In this document: piece by piece, positions 1-6,093 of the stretch | Position numbering within the stretch: position 1 is the stretch's first letter | Layout: each line of letters starts with the position of its first letter | DNA from: Rubrivivax sp. | Lineage (GTDB): Bacteria; Pseudomonadota; Gammaproteobacteria; Burkholderiales; Burkholderiaceae | Direction: 5' to 3' | Length of the DNA stretch: 8,629 nt | NCBI GenBank assembly: GCA_004211235.1 | Contig: SEEY01000131.1 | Span: forward strand, 1-8,629 | Notes under the pieces: model-generated | Databases searched by the model: none | Seen by the model: the letters and a program-made list of their open reading frames with translations, nothing else | Told to the model about the DNA's origin: nothing | Made by a program: the position numbers and the translations under genes

Positions 1-1104
1 TTGAACACCAAGGTCGGCGCCGGCACCTATGCGGTGGCGCCCGGCCCGGCGGCCGGCGTGGTGGGCACGGACGCGATCAAGACCACCGTCATCTACAAGC
101 CCGCCAAGCTTGGCGCGGTGGGCAATTCGGTGATCGACAACGACCCCGTCAACAACCGCCCGACGGTGGCCCAGACCTTCGCGCTGGCAAACGGCCAGAA
201 GTTCACGCTCGTGGTGAATCACCTGAAGAGCAAGGGCAGTTGCCCTGCATCCGCCAGTGACCCGGACGCCGATGCGGGCGACGGCCAGGGCTGCTTCAAC
301 GCCACGCGCGTCGCCCAGGCCAACCGCCTGCGCAGCTACGTGGCGCAGCTGCAATCGAGCAGCGGCAGCAACGATGTCGTGCTGGTCGGCGACTTCAATG
401 CCTACGCGATGGAGAACCCGATCACGACGCTGACCGACAACGGCTACGTAGACCAGGTCGGCCGCTTCAACAGCTTCGGCTACTCGTATGTGTTCGACGG
501 CGCCGCCGGCCGCCTGGACCAGGCCATCACCACCAGTTCGCTGTCGCCCAAGGTCAGCGCCGCGGTGCACTGGCACATCAACGCCGATGAATCGCTGGCG
601 CAGGACTACAACCTGGAGTTCAAGAAGCCGGCCTGCGGCAGCTGCGCCGCCGACCCATATCAGCCAAACATGTACCGCTCGTCGGACCATGACCCCGTGG
701 TCCTGGGGCTGAACCTGTACAACACGTACATCACCGCCGCGAGCGCCAGCGTCGTGGGCACGGCGGGTGATGATCTGATCACGGTAGGCGCGCTCAGGCC
801 GACGCTGACGGGTGGTGCGGGGCGCGACCAATTTGCGTTCAGCAGTGCCTTCACGGGTGGCGCCACGATCACGGATTTCACGCCGGGCACCGATGTGATC
901 AACCTGGGTGCTGTGCTGCGTGCCGCCGGCATCGTCGCCGCTGCGCCGCTGGACAGCGGCCACGTCAGCTGCACCCGCGGCGGCATCAACGACGCGCTGA
1001 TCTCCATGGACCCGGACGCCGCTGGCCCCACCCCGCGCCGCACGCTGGTGCTGCTGAAAAACGTCAGCTGCGCTTCGCTGAACGCCAGCAGTTTCCAGTT
1101 CTGA
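1..1104 (+). CDS. ExeM/NucH-family extracellular nuclease, C-terminal part (5' end off window)
   Basis: This is the C-terminal 367 residues of a secreted DNase-I-fold (endonuclease/exonuclease/phosphatase) nuclease of the ExeM/NucH group. The first codon, TTG, reads as an internal Leu because the domain is already under way, so the gene starts upstream. Visible family blocks are VVNHLKSKGSC (residues 71-81, His74), a GDFNA block (130-134, catalytic Asp131 and Asn133), SYVFDGAAGRLDQA (162-175), WHINADE (191-197) and YRSSDHDPVV (225-234, catalytic Asp229/His230). Residues ~250-310 (GGAGRDQFAF, then TDFTPGTDVINLG) look like the RTX-type, calcium-binding C-terminal target region of type I secreted proteins. 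No GlyGly-CTERM anchor follows, unlike some relatives. The likely role is degradation of extracellular DNA for nutrients or biofilm turnover. One oddity is LDQA where I remember LDHA in relatives. The PEP-CTERM gene begins 32 bp downstream and could share the transcript. Confidence 0.9.
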   Translation: MNTKVGAGTYAVAPGPAAGVVGTDAIKTTVIYKPAKLGAVGNSVIDNDPVNNRPTVAQTFALANGQKFTLVVNHLKSKGSCPASASDPDADAGDGQGCFNATRVAQANRLRSYVAQLQSSSGSNDVVLVGDFNAYAMENPITTLTDNGYVDQVGRFNSFGYSYVFDGAAGRLDQAITTSSLSPKVSAAVHWHINADESLAQDYNLEFKKPACGSCAADPYQPNMYRSSDHDPVVLGLNLYNTYITAASASVVGTAGDDLITVGALRPTLTGGAGRDQFAFSSAFTGGATITDFTPGTDVINLGAVLRAAGIVAAAPLDSGHVSCTRGGINDALISMDPDAAGPTPRRTLVLLKNVSCASLNASSFQF

Positions 1105-1136
1105 GCCGCTTTCCACTTTTTCGACGTTACAAAGCC

Positions 1137-1634
1137 ATGAACCACATCTCCACCATGCGCACGGTCCTGGCCGCCGCAGTCCTCAGCCTGACCGCCGCCA
1201 CGGCCTCTGCGGCCGACTACCGCATCGACGGCAGCATCACCGCTTCGCAGGCACCCGGCGTCGAAGGCCAGACCTTCGGCGGTAGCTTCTCGTTGGATCT
1301 GCCGGCCAGTGACTTCAGCGGCGAGGTGCTGCTGACGGCTTTCAGCTTCACGTTCGGCGGCCAGCCCTACGCGTTGGGCACCGCCGACGCCTCGGTGTCC
1401 TTCGATGCAGGCCAGTTCACCGCCTTTCAATACCTGTCGAGCAGCAACGGCACCTCGCTGCAGCTGTACACGGGATTTGGGGCGGCGCTCGAAGGCACGC
1501 TCGTCCACGTCAACGCCGGGGGCCTCGTCAGCGAGGGCAGCTTCCAGATCTCCGCCGTCCCCGAACCTGAAGGCTACGCGCTGATGCTCGGCGGCCTCGG
1601 CCTCGTCGGCTGGATGGCCCGCCGCAGGAAATAG
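1137..1634 (+). CDS. Small exported PEP-CTERM sorting-domain protein
   Basis: A 165-residue exported protein of unknown function. The N-terminus is a signal peptide (hydrophobic stretch about residues 8-22, likely cleavage after an AxA-type site near TASAA). The C-terminus is a classic PEP-CTERM signal: VPEP at about 140-143, a hydrophobic helix (YALMLGGLGLVGWM) and a final basic ARRRK. In known systems this signal is processed by exosortase EpsH/XrtA-type enzymes, and the protein ends up at the surface or in the exopolysaccharide. The middle part is beta-prone, rich in Gly, Ser, Thr and Phe, with no motif I recognise. I chose the ATG at 1137; a second in-frame ATG at 1155 would also leave a full signal peptide, and neither has a strong Shine-Dalgarno. 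No exosortase is in the window. It probably shares the transcript of the upstream nuclease and ends at the hairpin terminator at 1724-1748. Confidence 0.88.
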   Translation: MNHISTMRTVLAAAVLSLTAATASAADYRIDGSITASQAPGVEGQTFGGSFSLDLPASDFSGEVLLTAFSFTFGGQPYALGTADASVSFDAGQFTAFQYLSSSNGTSLQLYTGFGAALEGTLVHVNAGGLVSEGSFQISAVPEPEGYALMLGGLGLVGWMARRRK

Positions 1635-1639
1635 CCCAC

Positions 1640-1723
1640 CCCGTACCGGCTTCGCCGGCCCCCTCAAGGGGGCACTCACGACCGCCCGGCAAAGCCGGAT
1701 CGGCGTGAGTCGCTGGATGACTC
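1640..1723. repeat. Hairpin-dense intergenic palindromic element (copy A)
   Basis: Four consecutive fold-back structures lie between the PEP-CTERM stop and the terminator. They are CCGGC-TTC-GCCGG (1646-1658), GCCCCC-TCAA-GGGGGC (1658-1673), a long imperfect hairpin with arms ACTCACG (1674-1680) and CGTGAGT (1704-1710) enclosing CCGGC-AAA-GCCGG, and GAGTC/GACTC (1707-1711 with 1719-1723). The segment beginning at the GCCCCC arm, including the following CACTCACGA, resembles the element at 2328-2389. It looks like a REP-type dispersed palindrome or an mRNA 3'-end stabiliser; its function is inferred only from structure. Confidence 0.6.
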
Positions 1724-1748
1724 AAGGCCCGCATCCCGCGGGCCTTTT
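1724..1748 (+). terminator. Rho-independent terminator of the nuclease/PEP-CTERM transcript
   Basis: A perfect 9-bp stem, AAGGCCCGC (1724-1732) with GCGGGCCTT (1738-1746), closes a 5-base loop and runs into a TTTT tract at 1745-1748. The tract favours termination on the + strand. The hairpin also lies just past the ruvC stop on the opposite strand, where it has only a short T run, so it may serve both convergent transcripts less equally. Confidence 0.75.
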
Positions 1749-1765
1749 CGATGGCTGAGCGCCGT

Positions 1766-2314
1766 TCAGTAGGTTCGGCCGCCCTTGAACTGCGCGTGTT
1801 GGCGCCGCTCCAACGTCGTAGTGCGGCTCATCGCCTCGAAGGTCACGCGTGCATGGGCGTGCATGATGGCGATGCCCAGCGCGTCGGCGGCGTCCTTGCC
1901 GGGCACGCCGGGCAGGTTCAAGAGGCGCTGCACCATGGCCTGGATCTGCTCCTTGGTGGCATGGCCGGGGCCGACGATGGCCTTCTTCATCTGCAGGGCC
2001 GTGTACTCGCTGACGGCCAGGTCCGCGGACACCAGGGCCGTGATCGCCGCGCCGCGCGCCTGGCCCAGCAGCAGCGTGGACTGCGGGTTCACGTTGACGA
2101 ACACGATCTCCACCGCCGCGCACTGCGGCTGGTAGCGCGCGGTGACTTCACGGATGCCGTCGAACAGGATCTTCAGCCGCGCCGGCAGGTCGCCGACCGC
2201 GACCGCGCTGGTCTTGATCGTGCCGCTCGCCACATAGGCCAGACGCGGGCCCTCGGCGTCGATCACACCGAAGCCGGTGGTCTGCAGGCCGGGGTCGATG
2301 CCGAGGATCCTCAC
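1766..2314 (-). CDS. ruvC: Holliday junction resolvase RuvC
   Basis: RuvC is the dimeric, Mg-dependent endonuclease that cuts four-way DNA junctions symmetrically after RuvAB branch migration, completing homologous recombination and repair in the cytoplasm. The product is 182 residues, close to the 173 of E. coli RuvC. All four acidic active-site residues are present: Asp7 in ILGIDPG, Glu69 in AAVEIVFVN, and Asp141/Asp144 in KDAADALG. The block [10 protein letters not shown] (79-88) and the KKAIVG/GHATKEQ region (110-123) also match the family. The start is GTG at 2314, placing Asp7 at its usual distance; an upstream in-frame extension into the GC-rich gap reads as non-family sequence. The Shine-Dalgarno is weak. 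It lies 76 bp after the CdsA-like gene, and no ruvA or ruvB follows: the next genes are convergent. The C-terminus (residues ~156-182) is an ordinary basic tail. Confidence 0.96.
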   Translation of the reverse strand: MRILGIDPGLQTTGFGVIDAEGPRLAYVASGTIKTSAVAVGDLPARLKILFDGIREVTARYQPQCAAVEIVFVNVNPQSTLLLGQARGAAITALVSADLAVSEYTALQMKKAIVGPGHATKEQIQAMVQRLLNLPGVPGKDAADALGIAIMHAHARVTFEAMSRTTTLERRQHAQFKGGRTY

Positions 2315-2327
2315 CGCAGCACCCGCC

Positions 2328-2389
2328 GGGCCGCCCCAAGGGCGCTGCAGCCCCCTCGGGGGGCAGTGAACGAGGTTCGCGTGGGGGCC
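2328..2389. repeat. GC-rich palindromic intergenic element (copy B)
   Basis: This element fills the gap between the CdsA-like stop and the ruvC GTG. An outer stem of about 7 bp with one bulge (2329-2336 with 2383-2389) encloses two inner hairpins: GCCCCC-TCG-GGGGGC (2350-2364) and GAAC-GAG-GTTC (2368-2378). The core, GCCCCCTCGGGGGGCAGTGA, matches copy A (GCCCCCTCAAGGGGGCACTC) at most positions, which suggests one dispersed repeat family. Its place in the ruvC leader could attenuate or stabilise the transcript; that is inference. Confidence 0.6.
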
Positions 2390-2390
2390 G

Positions 2391-3389
2391 TCATTGCAGC
2401 CCCAACGGCAGGCGGAAATACCAGCGCGCCGAATGAAAGAACACCGGCGCCGCAAAGCACAGCACGGCGATGCGGTCGAGCAGGCCGACGGCGCCGGTGA
2501 TGGAGCTGCGGTTGCCCCAGTAGCGCACGCCGGCGTCCTTCTTCAGCGCCTTCATGACGAGGCCGCCGAAGCCGGCCGCTGCTGCGGTGAGAAAGGCCAT
2601 CACCAGCGCCTGGCCGATGCGGAAGGGCGTGATCCAGAACAGCAGGCCGCCAGCCACCGAGCCGGTCAGCGTGCCGATCCACCAGGCCCGCATCGAGAAG
2701 CTGCGGCTGATGTGCCGGGCGACCGGGCGGCGGCGCAGCGTGCGCGTGGCGATCTCCTGCGCGATCTGCGAGGACGCGACCACCATGACGAGGAAGAACA
2801 GCAGGAAGGCGCCGCGGCCGGTGTAGCCGGGGAAGTCCAGCAGCAGCAGCGCCGGCGCATGCGACAGGCCATAGACGCAGACCATCACGCCCCACTGGAT
2901 CTTGGCGTTACGTTCCAGGAAGCGGTTGGGGTCGTCGGCCAGCGCGCTGACGATGGGCAGCACCAGGAAGCCGTAGACCGGCACGAACACCGTGAACAGG
3001 TCGAAGAAGCGCGTACCGCACAGCATGTACTGCACCGGCAGCAGCACGAAGAAGGCGACGATCAGCGTGCGGTGGTCGCTGCGCAGCGTGTGCACGAGGG
3101 TGATGAACTCGCGCAGCGCCAGGAAGGAGAACAGCGCGAACAGCAGCGTCGCGCCCAGAGGCCCGGAGATCCACGCGACCCAGAACATGCAACCGCCGAT
3201 CCAGGCGGCGCGCAGGTCGCGGCGCACGCGCTCCCAGGTCAGCTCGGAGGCGCGGCGGGTCTCTTCGTCGGGCCGCTCGCGCAGCGAGTTCAGGAACAGG
3301 CCGAGCGTCAGCAGCATCAGGAAGCCGAACAGCACGACGAAGAGTAGCGCCACCTGCTCGCTGGCGCTGAGTTCCCGCAGCCAGCGCAT
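2391..3389 (-). CDS. CdsA-like phosphatidate cytidylyltransferase family membrane protein
   Basis: A 332-residue polytopic inner-membrane protein of the CdsA family, whose standard reaction is CTP + phosphatidate to CDP-diacylglycerol + PPi. Hydrophobic segments lie at about 13-34, 62-92, 108-124, 129-150, 166-184, 192-208, 236-254 and 258-279. The C-terminus ([13 protein letters not shown] at 280-292, [12 protein letters not shown] at 299-310) aligns by eye with the CdsA signature but departs from it. The signature Ser position is Lys280, the Lys-Asp pair becomes Arg289-Tyr290, His-Gly-Gly is absent, the spacing is two residues longer, and the last Asp of D-R-x-D is Ala308. The start is the ATG at 3389, overlapping the acyltransferase stop as TGATG and preceded by a strong GGAGG at 7 nt; longer upstream starts read through the acyltransferase gene. 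It may be a subfamily with another substrate or reduced activity. The housekeeping cdsA is probably elsewhere. Confidence 0.82.
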   Translation of the reverse strand: MRWLRELSASEQVALLFVVLFGFLMLLTLGLFLNSLRERPDEETRRASELTWERVRRDLRAAWIGGCMFWVAWISGPLGATLLFALFSFLALREFITLVHTLRSDHRTLIVAFFVLLPVQYMLCGTRFFDLFTVFVPVYGFLVLPIVSALADDPNRFLERNAKIQWGVMVCVYGLSHAPALLLLDFPGYTGRGAFLLFFLVMVVASSQIAQEIATRTLRRRPVARHISRSFSMRAWWIGTLTGSVAGGLLFWITPFRIGQALVMAFLTAAAAGFGGLVMKALKKDAGVRYWGNRSSITGAVGLLDRIAVLCFAAPVFFHSARWYFRLPLGLQ

Positions 3390-4039
3390 CAATCCGCCTC
3401 CGCCAGGCGGCCGGGCGACGCCGGGTCGGGTCGCTGTTCCATCACCGCCTCGCGGGCGCGGCACAGGAAATCGGCCTTGCTCTCGCCGCCCTGCAACTGG
3501 ATGGGCGCGCCGAAGGTGACCGTGCACAGGATGGGCACCGGCACGACCTCGCCCTTGGGCATGACGCGCTGCACGTTGTCGATCCAGGTGGGGATCAGCG
3601 GCACATCAGGGAACTGCTGCGCCAGGTGGTAGATGCCGCTCTTGAAAGGCTGCGGGTTGCCCTTGCTGGAGCGCGTGCCCTCAGGAAAGATCACCAGCGA
3701 GTCGCCGTTGGCGAGCGCCTCGACGAGGGGTTCGAGCGGGTCTTCGTCGGGCGTGGCGCGCGAGCGGCTGACGTAGATGGCGTTGAAGACTTCGGTCGTC
3801 AGCCAGCGCCTGAAGGCGCTCTTGGTCCAGTAGTCGCGCGCGGCGATGGCGCGTGTGGAAGCGCGCAGCTCATGAGGAAACGCCGCCCAGATCAGGACGA
3901 GATCGAAGTGACTCTGATGATTGGCGATGTAGATGCGCTGCTCGGCTTTGGGCGGGCAGCCCTTCCAGTGGCCTTGCGCGCCCGTGATGAGGCGGGCGAT
4001 GAAGGCAAGCAACTGGCCGGTGAAGGCGGCTGGCGACAT
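3389..4039 (-). CDS. PlsC-type lysophospholipid acyltransferase (1-acylglycerol-3-phosphate acyltransferase family)
   Basis: A 216-residue LPLAT/PlsC-domain enzyme, expected to move an acyl chain from acyl-ACP or acyl-CoA onto a lysophospholipid such as 1-acylglycerol-3-phosphate at the inner face of the membrane. Seen in the sequence: the catalytic H-x4-D box NHQSHFD (residues 40-46, His41/Asp46), a middle Arg-containing block around FNAIYVSRSR (85-94), FPEGTRSS (118-125) for phosphate binding, and VPLIPTW (146-152). Only the N-terminus (about 5-20) is hydrophobic enough for membrane contact. The start is the ATG at 4039, without a good Shine-Dalgarno. Its TGA overlaps the ATG of the CdsA-like gene, so one enzyme probably makes the phosphatidate-like product the other was built to use. 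Pseudomonas aeruginosa has a similar acyltransferase/cytidylyltransferase neighbourhood (PA2537-PA2536, from memory). The exact acceptor cannot be told. Confidence 0.9.
   Translation of the reverse strand: MSPAAFTGQLLAFIARLITGAQGHWKGCPPKAEQRIYIANHQSHFDLVLIWAAFPHELRASTRAIAARDYWTKSAFRRWLTTEVFNAIYVSRSRATPDEDPLEPLVEALANGDSLVIFPEGTRSSKGNPQPFKSGIYHLAQQFPDVPLIPTWIDNVQRVMPKGEVVPVPILCTVTFGAPIQLQGGESKADFLCRAREAVMEQRPDPASPGRLAEAD
3397..3401 (-). promoter_or_regulatory. Ribosome binding site that fixes the CdsA-like start
   Basis: On the - strand GGAGG lies 7 nt before the ATG at 3389, inside the 3' end of the acyltransferase gene. With the TGATG overlap it decides the start and points to translational coupling of the two genes. 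Confidence 0.8.
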
Positions 4040-4093
4040 GCACCGGATTATCGGGGCCGCACTCCGCTGCCCCGGTGTGGCCCGGCCGGGGGT

Positions 4094-5026
4094 TTACCAG
4101 TCGTCGCTGCCGCCACCGCCGCCGCCGAAATCGCCGCCGCCGGCCTCGCCACCGCCCCAGCCGTCGCCGCTGCCGAAGTCGATGTCGCGGCTGGCCAGCT
4201 CATCCGCGGCGCCAGCATCGCCGCCGAAGCCGCCGGGGATAAAGCCGCCAGCGTTGCCGCCGGCATTCACGTTGTTCGGCAGGTTGCCCTGGTCATGGCC
4301 GCCGTGCAGCAGGCGCTCCGCCAGCATGCCGGCCGCGACACCGCCCGCCACGCCGAGGCCGACACCGAGCATGCCCGAGCCGGGCTGCATCGGCATGCCG
4401 GAGCCGTAGCCCATGGCGCCGGCGCCCGGGCCGCTGTAAGCGCCGCCATAGCCGCCACCGCCGAAGGCCGGCTGCTGCGCCTGCGCGGCGGTGCGCCGGC
4501 GCATCCAGCTGGCGGCGATGCCGATGAAGAGGATCGCGCCTGCCACCAGCAGCCAGATGGGCACGCCGCCCGCGGAGCCGGCGCGTTCTACCGGCTCGAC
4601 GCGTTCCGCCCGTTCGACAGGCGCGGCGCGCGGCGCGGGCGCCGGGTCAAGCGCTGTGGGCATGGCCGGCTTGGCGGCGGCGGCCTGCTCGCGTTGGAGC
4701 GCCTGCTCGAAGGCATTGAAGCGGGCCGGGTCGGTGAACTTGATGGCCGGGTCGAGCGCACGGGCGCGGCGCGTGTGCGCGGCGGCGTCGTCGAACTGGC
4801 GCTGGTGGGCCAGCAGTTCGGCCAGCACGTAATGGGCACGGGCGCTGTCGGGCCGGGCCGCGACGACCTCTCGCATCATCTTCTCGGCACCGGCGTAGTC
4901 GCCACTTTTTGCGGCGGCCTGCACCTGGTCGACGGTGGGCAGCGCTTGCGCCGTGCCGAGCCAGAGCGTCGACAGCAGGGCCAGGCAAAGCAACAGGAAG
5001 CGGGGGAATCTCAGGGGGAACATCAT
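4094..5026 (-). CDS. Exported TPR membrane protein with Gly-rich C-terminal tail
   Basis: A 310-residue protein with no named family I can assign. Order of parts: a signal peptide (residues 1-28, hydrophobic core 10-23, cleavage likely after AQA); tetratricopeptide-type helices at about 39-94 (the clearest repeat is 60-94, with the AHYVLAELL and ALDPA signatures); an Ala/Pro/Glu-rich linker (~115-150); a transmembrane helix at 154-175 followed by basic MRRR; a Gly/Tyr/Met-rich stretch (188-209); a second, glycine-zipper-like hydrophobic segment (218-241); and a Gly/Asp tail ending in SDDW. The TPR part should face the periplasm and probably binds a partner protein. The start is the first of two adjacent ATGs (5026), set by GAGGAG 7 nt upstream; an upstream in-frame GTG at 5053 lies before that site. 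The gene is 54 bp upstream of the acyltransferase and may be co-transcribed with it. Confidence 0.85.
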   Translation of the reverse strand: MMFPLRFPRFLLLCLALLSTLWLGTAQALPTVDQVQAAAKSGDYAGAEKMMREVVAARPDSARAHYVLAELLAHQRQFDDAAAHTRRARALDPAIKFTDPARFNAFEQALQREQAAAAKPAMPTALDPAPAPRAAPVERAERVEPVERAGSAGGVPIWLLVAGAILFIGIAASWMRRRTAAQAQQPAFGGGGYGGAYSGPGAGAMGYGSGMPMQPGSGMLGVGLGVAGGVAAGMLAERLLHGGHDQGNLPNNVNAGGNAGGFIPGGFGGDAGAADELASRDIDFGSGDGWGGGEAGGGDFGGGGGGSDDW

Positions 5027-5144
5027 CGCAACTCTCCTCACGCGATCGACCACGCGCAGCGCGCCTGGACAGTCAGCAGTCTGCGCCCCTGATCTGACGC
5101 CGAGCCGTCCGGTTTCAAGCCTTTACCTGTAGGACGCGGCTGGA
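5027..5144 (-). other. 118-bp gap upstream of the TPR gene; possible promoter region
   Basis: This is the longest unassigned gap in the - strand gene row. Read on the - strand, it holds TTGAAA (about 5112-5117) as a possible -35, but the sequence 17 bp on (AGATCA) is a poor -10. No convincing terminator for the GFA gene is visible. A promoter for the TPR gene is plausible from spacing, but not proven by the sequence. Confidence 0.3.
5034..5039 (-). promoter_or_regulatory. Ribosome binding site of the TPR protein gene
   Basis: GAGGAG on the - strand lies 7 nt before the first of the two ATG codons (5026). It rules out the in-frame GTG at 5053, which would put this site inside the coding region. 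Confidence 0.75.
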
Positions 5145-5534
5145 CTAGAACCAGTAGTCCTTCACGCAGCGCCCGTCCCGCGGCAGGTCGTCGAAGCTGT
5201 CGAAGCCGTCGAAGTGGTCGATGGGAATCGCGGCCACCGCCTCCGGCTCGGCCAGGCGCAGGTTGACGGCGATGCGCCGCCGGCCGTCGCTCTCCAGCCG
5301 CAGACCGCGCCAGTGCGTCACGCAACCGCAGGTCGGGCAGAAGTGGAACTCGAGCGCCTTGCCGCGGGCATAGGCCGTCGTCGTGCCGCTGACGTGGATG
5401 CCCTCGTCGACGTGGTCGTACGCCCAGAGCGTGCCGTAGCGGCGGCAGGCGGTGCAGTTGCAGGCAGTGGCGCCGTCCGGCTGGCCATCGAAACGCCAAC
5501 GGACGCTGCCGCAGAGGCAGGAACCTTCGATCAT
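5145..5534 (-). CDS. GFA-family (Gfa/CENP-V fold) zinc protein
   Basis: A 129-residue protein of the GFA family, named after the glutathione-dependent formaldehyde-activating enzyme of Paracoccus; most members have no proven reaction. Both zinc sites of the fold are visible: CLC at Cys6/Cys8 with CPTC at Cys66/Cys69 for the structural zinc, and CNCTAC at Cys25/Cys27/Cys30 for the exchangeable site. An extra Cys71 follows directly. The FHFCPTCG block (63-70) is the family hallmark. The length is shorter than Paracoccus Gfa and typical of the small uncharacterised members. The ATG at 5534 has GGAGA 4 nt upstream and overlaps the stop of the acetyltransferase as ATGA, so the two are translated together. 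No formaldehyde or glutathione gene is nearby, so I would not call it a formaldehyde enzyme. Confidence 0.9.
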   Translation of the reverse strand: MIEGSCLCGSVRWRFDGQPDGATACNCTACRRYGTLWAYDHVDEGIHVSGTTTAYARGKALEFHFCPTCGCVTHWRGLRLESDGRRRIAVNLRLAEPEAVAAIPIDHFDGFDSFDDLPRDGRCVKDYWF

Positions 5535-6064
5535 GTTGTCTCCAGCGGCAGGTCAGCCGCGTAGATCGGGTCGATGTAGAGGCGGCCTCCGAACAGGAAC
5601 TCCTTGCCACCCACGGGGGCGAAGCCGAAGCGCTTGTAGAACTGGACGGCACGCACGTTGCGATCGTAGACGCCGAGCCACAAGCTGCGGGCGCCCTGCC
5701 GCCGGGCCTCGGCTTGCACCGCCCTCCTCAGCCGGCTGCCCAGGCCCTGGCCGATGAAGCCCTCGCCCAGGTAGATGCGCCACAGTTCCAGCGGGGCCGG
5801 CCTTGCAACACAGGCCGGTGACGGCCCGGCACGCAGGATGGCATAACCGGCCAACTGATTGCCTACGCAGGCCAGCAGCGTCGTGCACGCCGGATCCTGG
5901 ATGACGCCGGACATGACCTCGGGCTGCAGGTGCTCGGCGACATAGTCGGCAACCTCCCGGGCGTCGAGATCGCGATAGGTGTCAGTGAACGCCTGGGCGG
6001 CGAAGGCCGCGAGGGCGAGCGCATCCTCAGGCGTGGCGGGGCGGATCGAAAGAAGCGACGGCAC
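5531..6064 (-). CDS. GNAT family N-acetyltransferase (PaiA-like)
   Basis: A 177-residue GNAT acetyltransferase, expected to transfer acetyl from acetyl-CoA to an amine in the cytoplasm. The acetyl-CoA pyrophosphate loop is in LWRIYLGEGFIGQGLGSRL (94-112), with the G-Q-G-L-G turn but Ile where an Arg or Gln usually begins the motif. SLWLGVYDRNVRAVQFYKRFGF (127-148) is the second core block. IYL..., LWLGVY and N-x-RAVQFY resemble PaiA, the spermidine/spermine acetyltransferase of Bacillus, so a polyamine is a fair guess but not shown. The start is taken as GTG at 6064, since no in-frame ATG fits and the family N-terminus (IRPATPEDA) begins right after. The Shine-Dalgarno is poor. An 8-bp tandem repeat ends 30 bp upstream of this GTG. 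The stop overlaps the GFA start (ATGA), making a two-gene unit. Confidence 0.9.
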   Translation of the reverse strand: MPSLLSIRPATPEDALALAAFAAQAFTDTYRDLDAREVADYVAEHLQPEVMSGVIQDPACTTLLACVGNQLAGYAILRAGPSPACVARPAPLELWRIYLGEGFIGQGLGSRLRRAVQAEARRQGARSLWLGVYDRNVRAVQFYKRFGFAPVGGKEFLFGGRLYIDPIYAADLPLETT

Positions 6065-6093
6065 GCCCGGATGTTCTCACCACTCGACCGGCA

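Noticed and set aside
660..1679. 339-codon open frame on the - strand opposite the nuclease end and PEP-CTERM gene
   Set aside because: It covers two real + strand genes and has no recognisable domain.
2315..2455. N-terminal extension of ruvC to an upstream start
   Set aside because: It would translate the palindromic element and overlap the CdsA-like gene; the GTG at 2314 gives the normal RuvC N-terminus.
2394..3347. 317-codon open frame on the + strand opposite the CdsA-like gene
   Set aside because: Extremely rich in Gln, Glu, Arg and His, the usual mirror image of a hydrophobic membrane-protein gene.
3389..5026. A small operonic new defence or secretion system around the TPR protein
   Set aside because: Neighbours are lipid enzymes, and no nuclease, ATPase, toxin or secretion component is present in this part.
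3626..5092. 488-codon open frame on the + strand across the acyltransferase and TPR genes
   Set aside because: It spans two well-supported opposite-strand genes and their gap; low-complexity Ala/Gly/Arg composition, no motif.
5100..5125. Heat-shock-like CTTGAAA box upstream of the TPR gene
   Set aside because: No CCCCAT-type partner at the right spacing, so a sigma-32 promoter is not supported.
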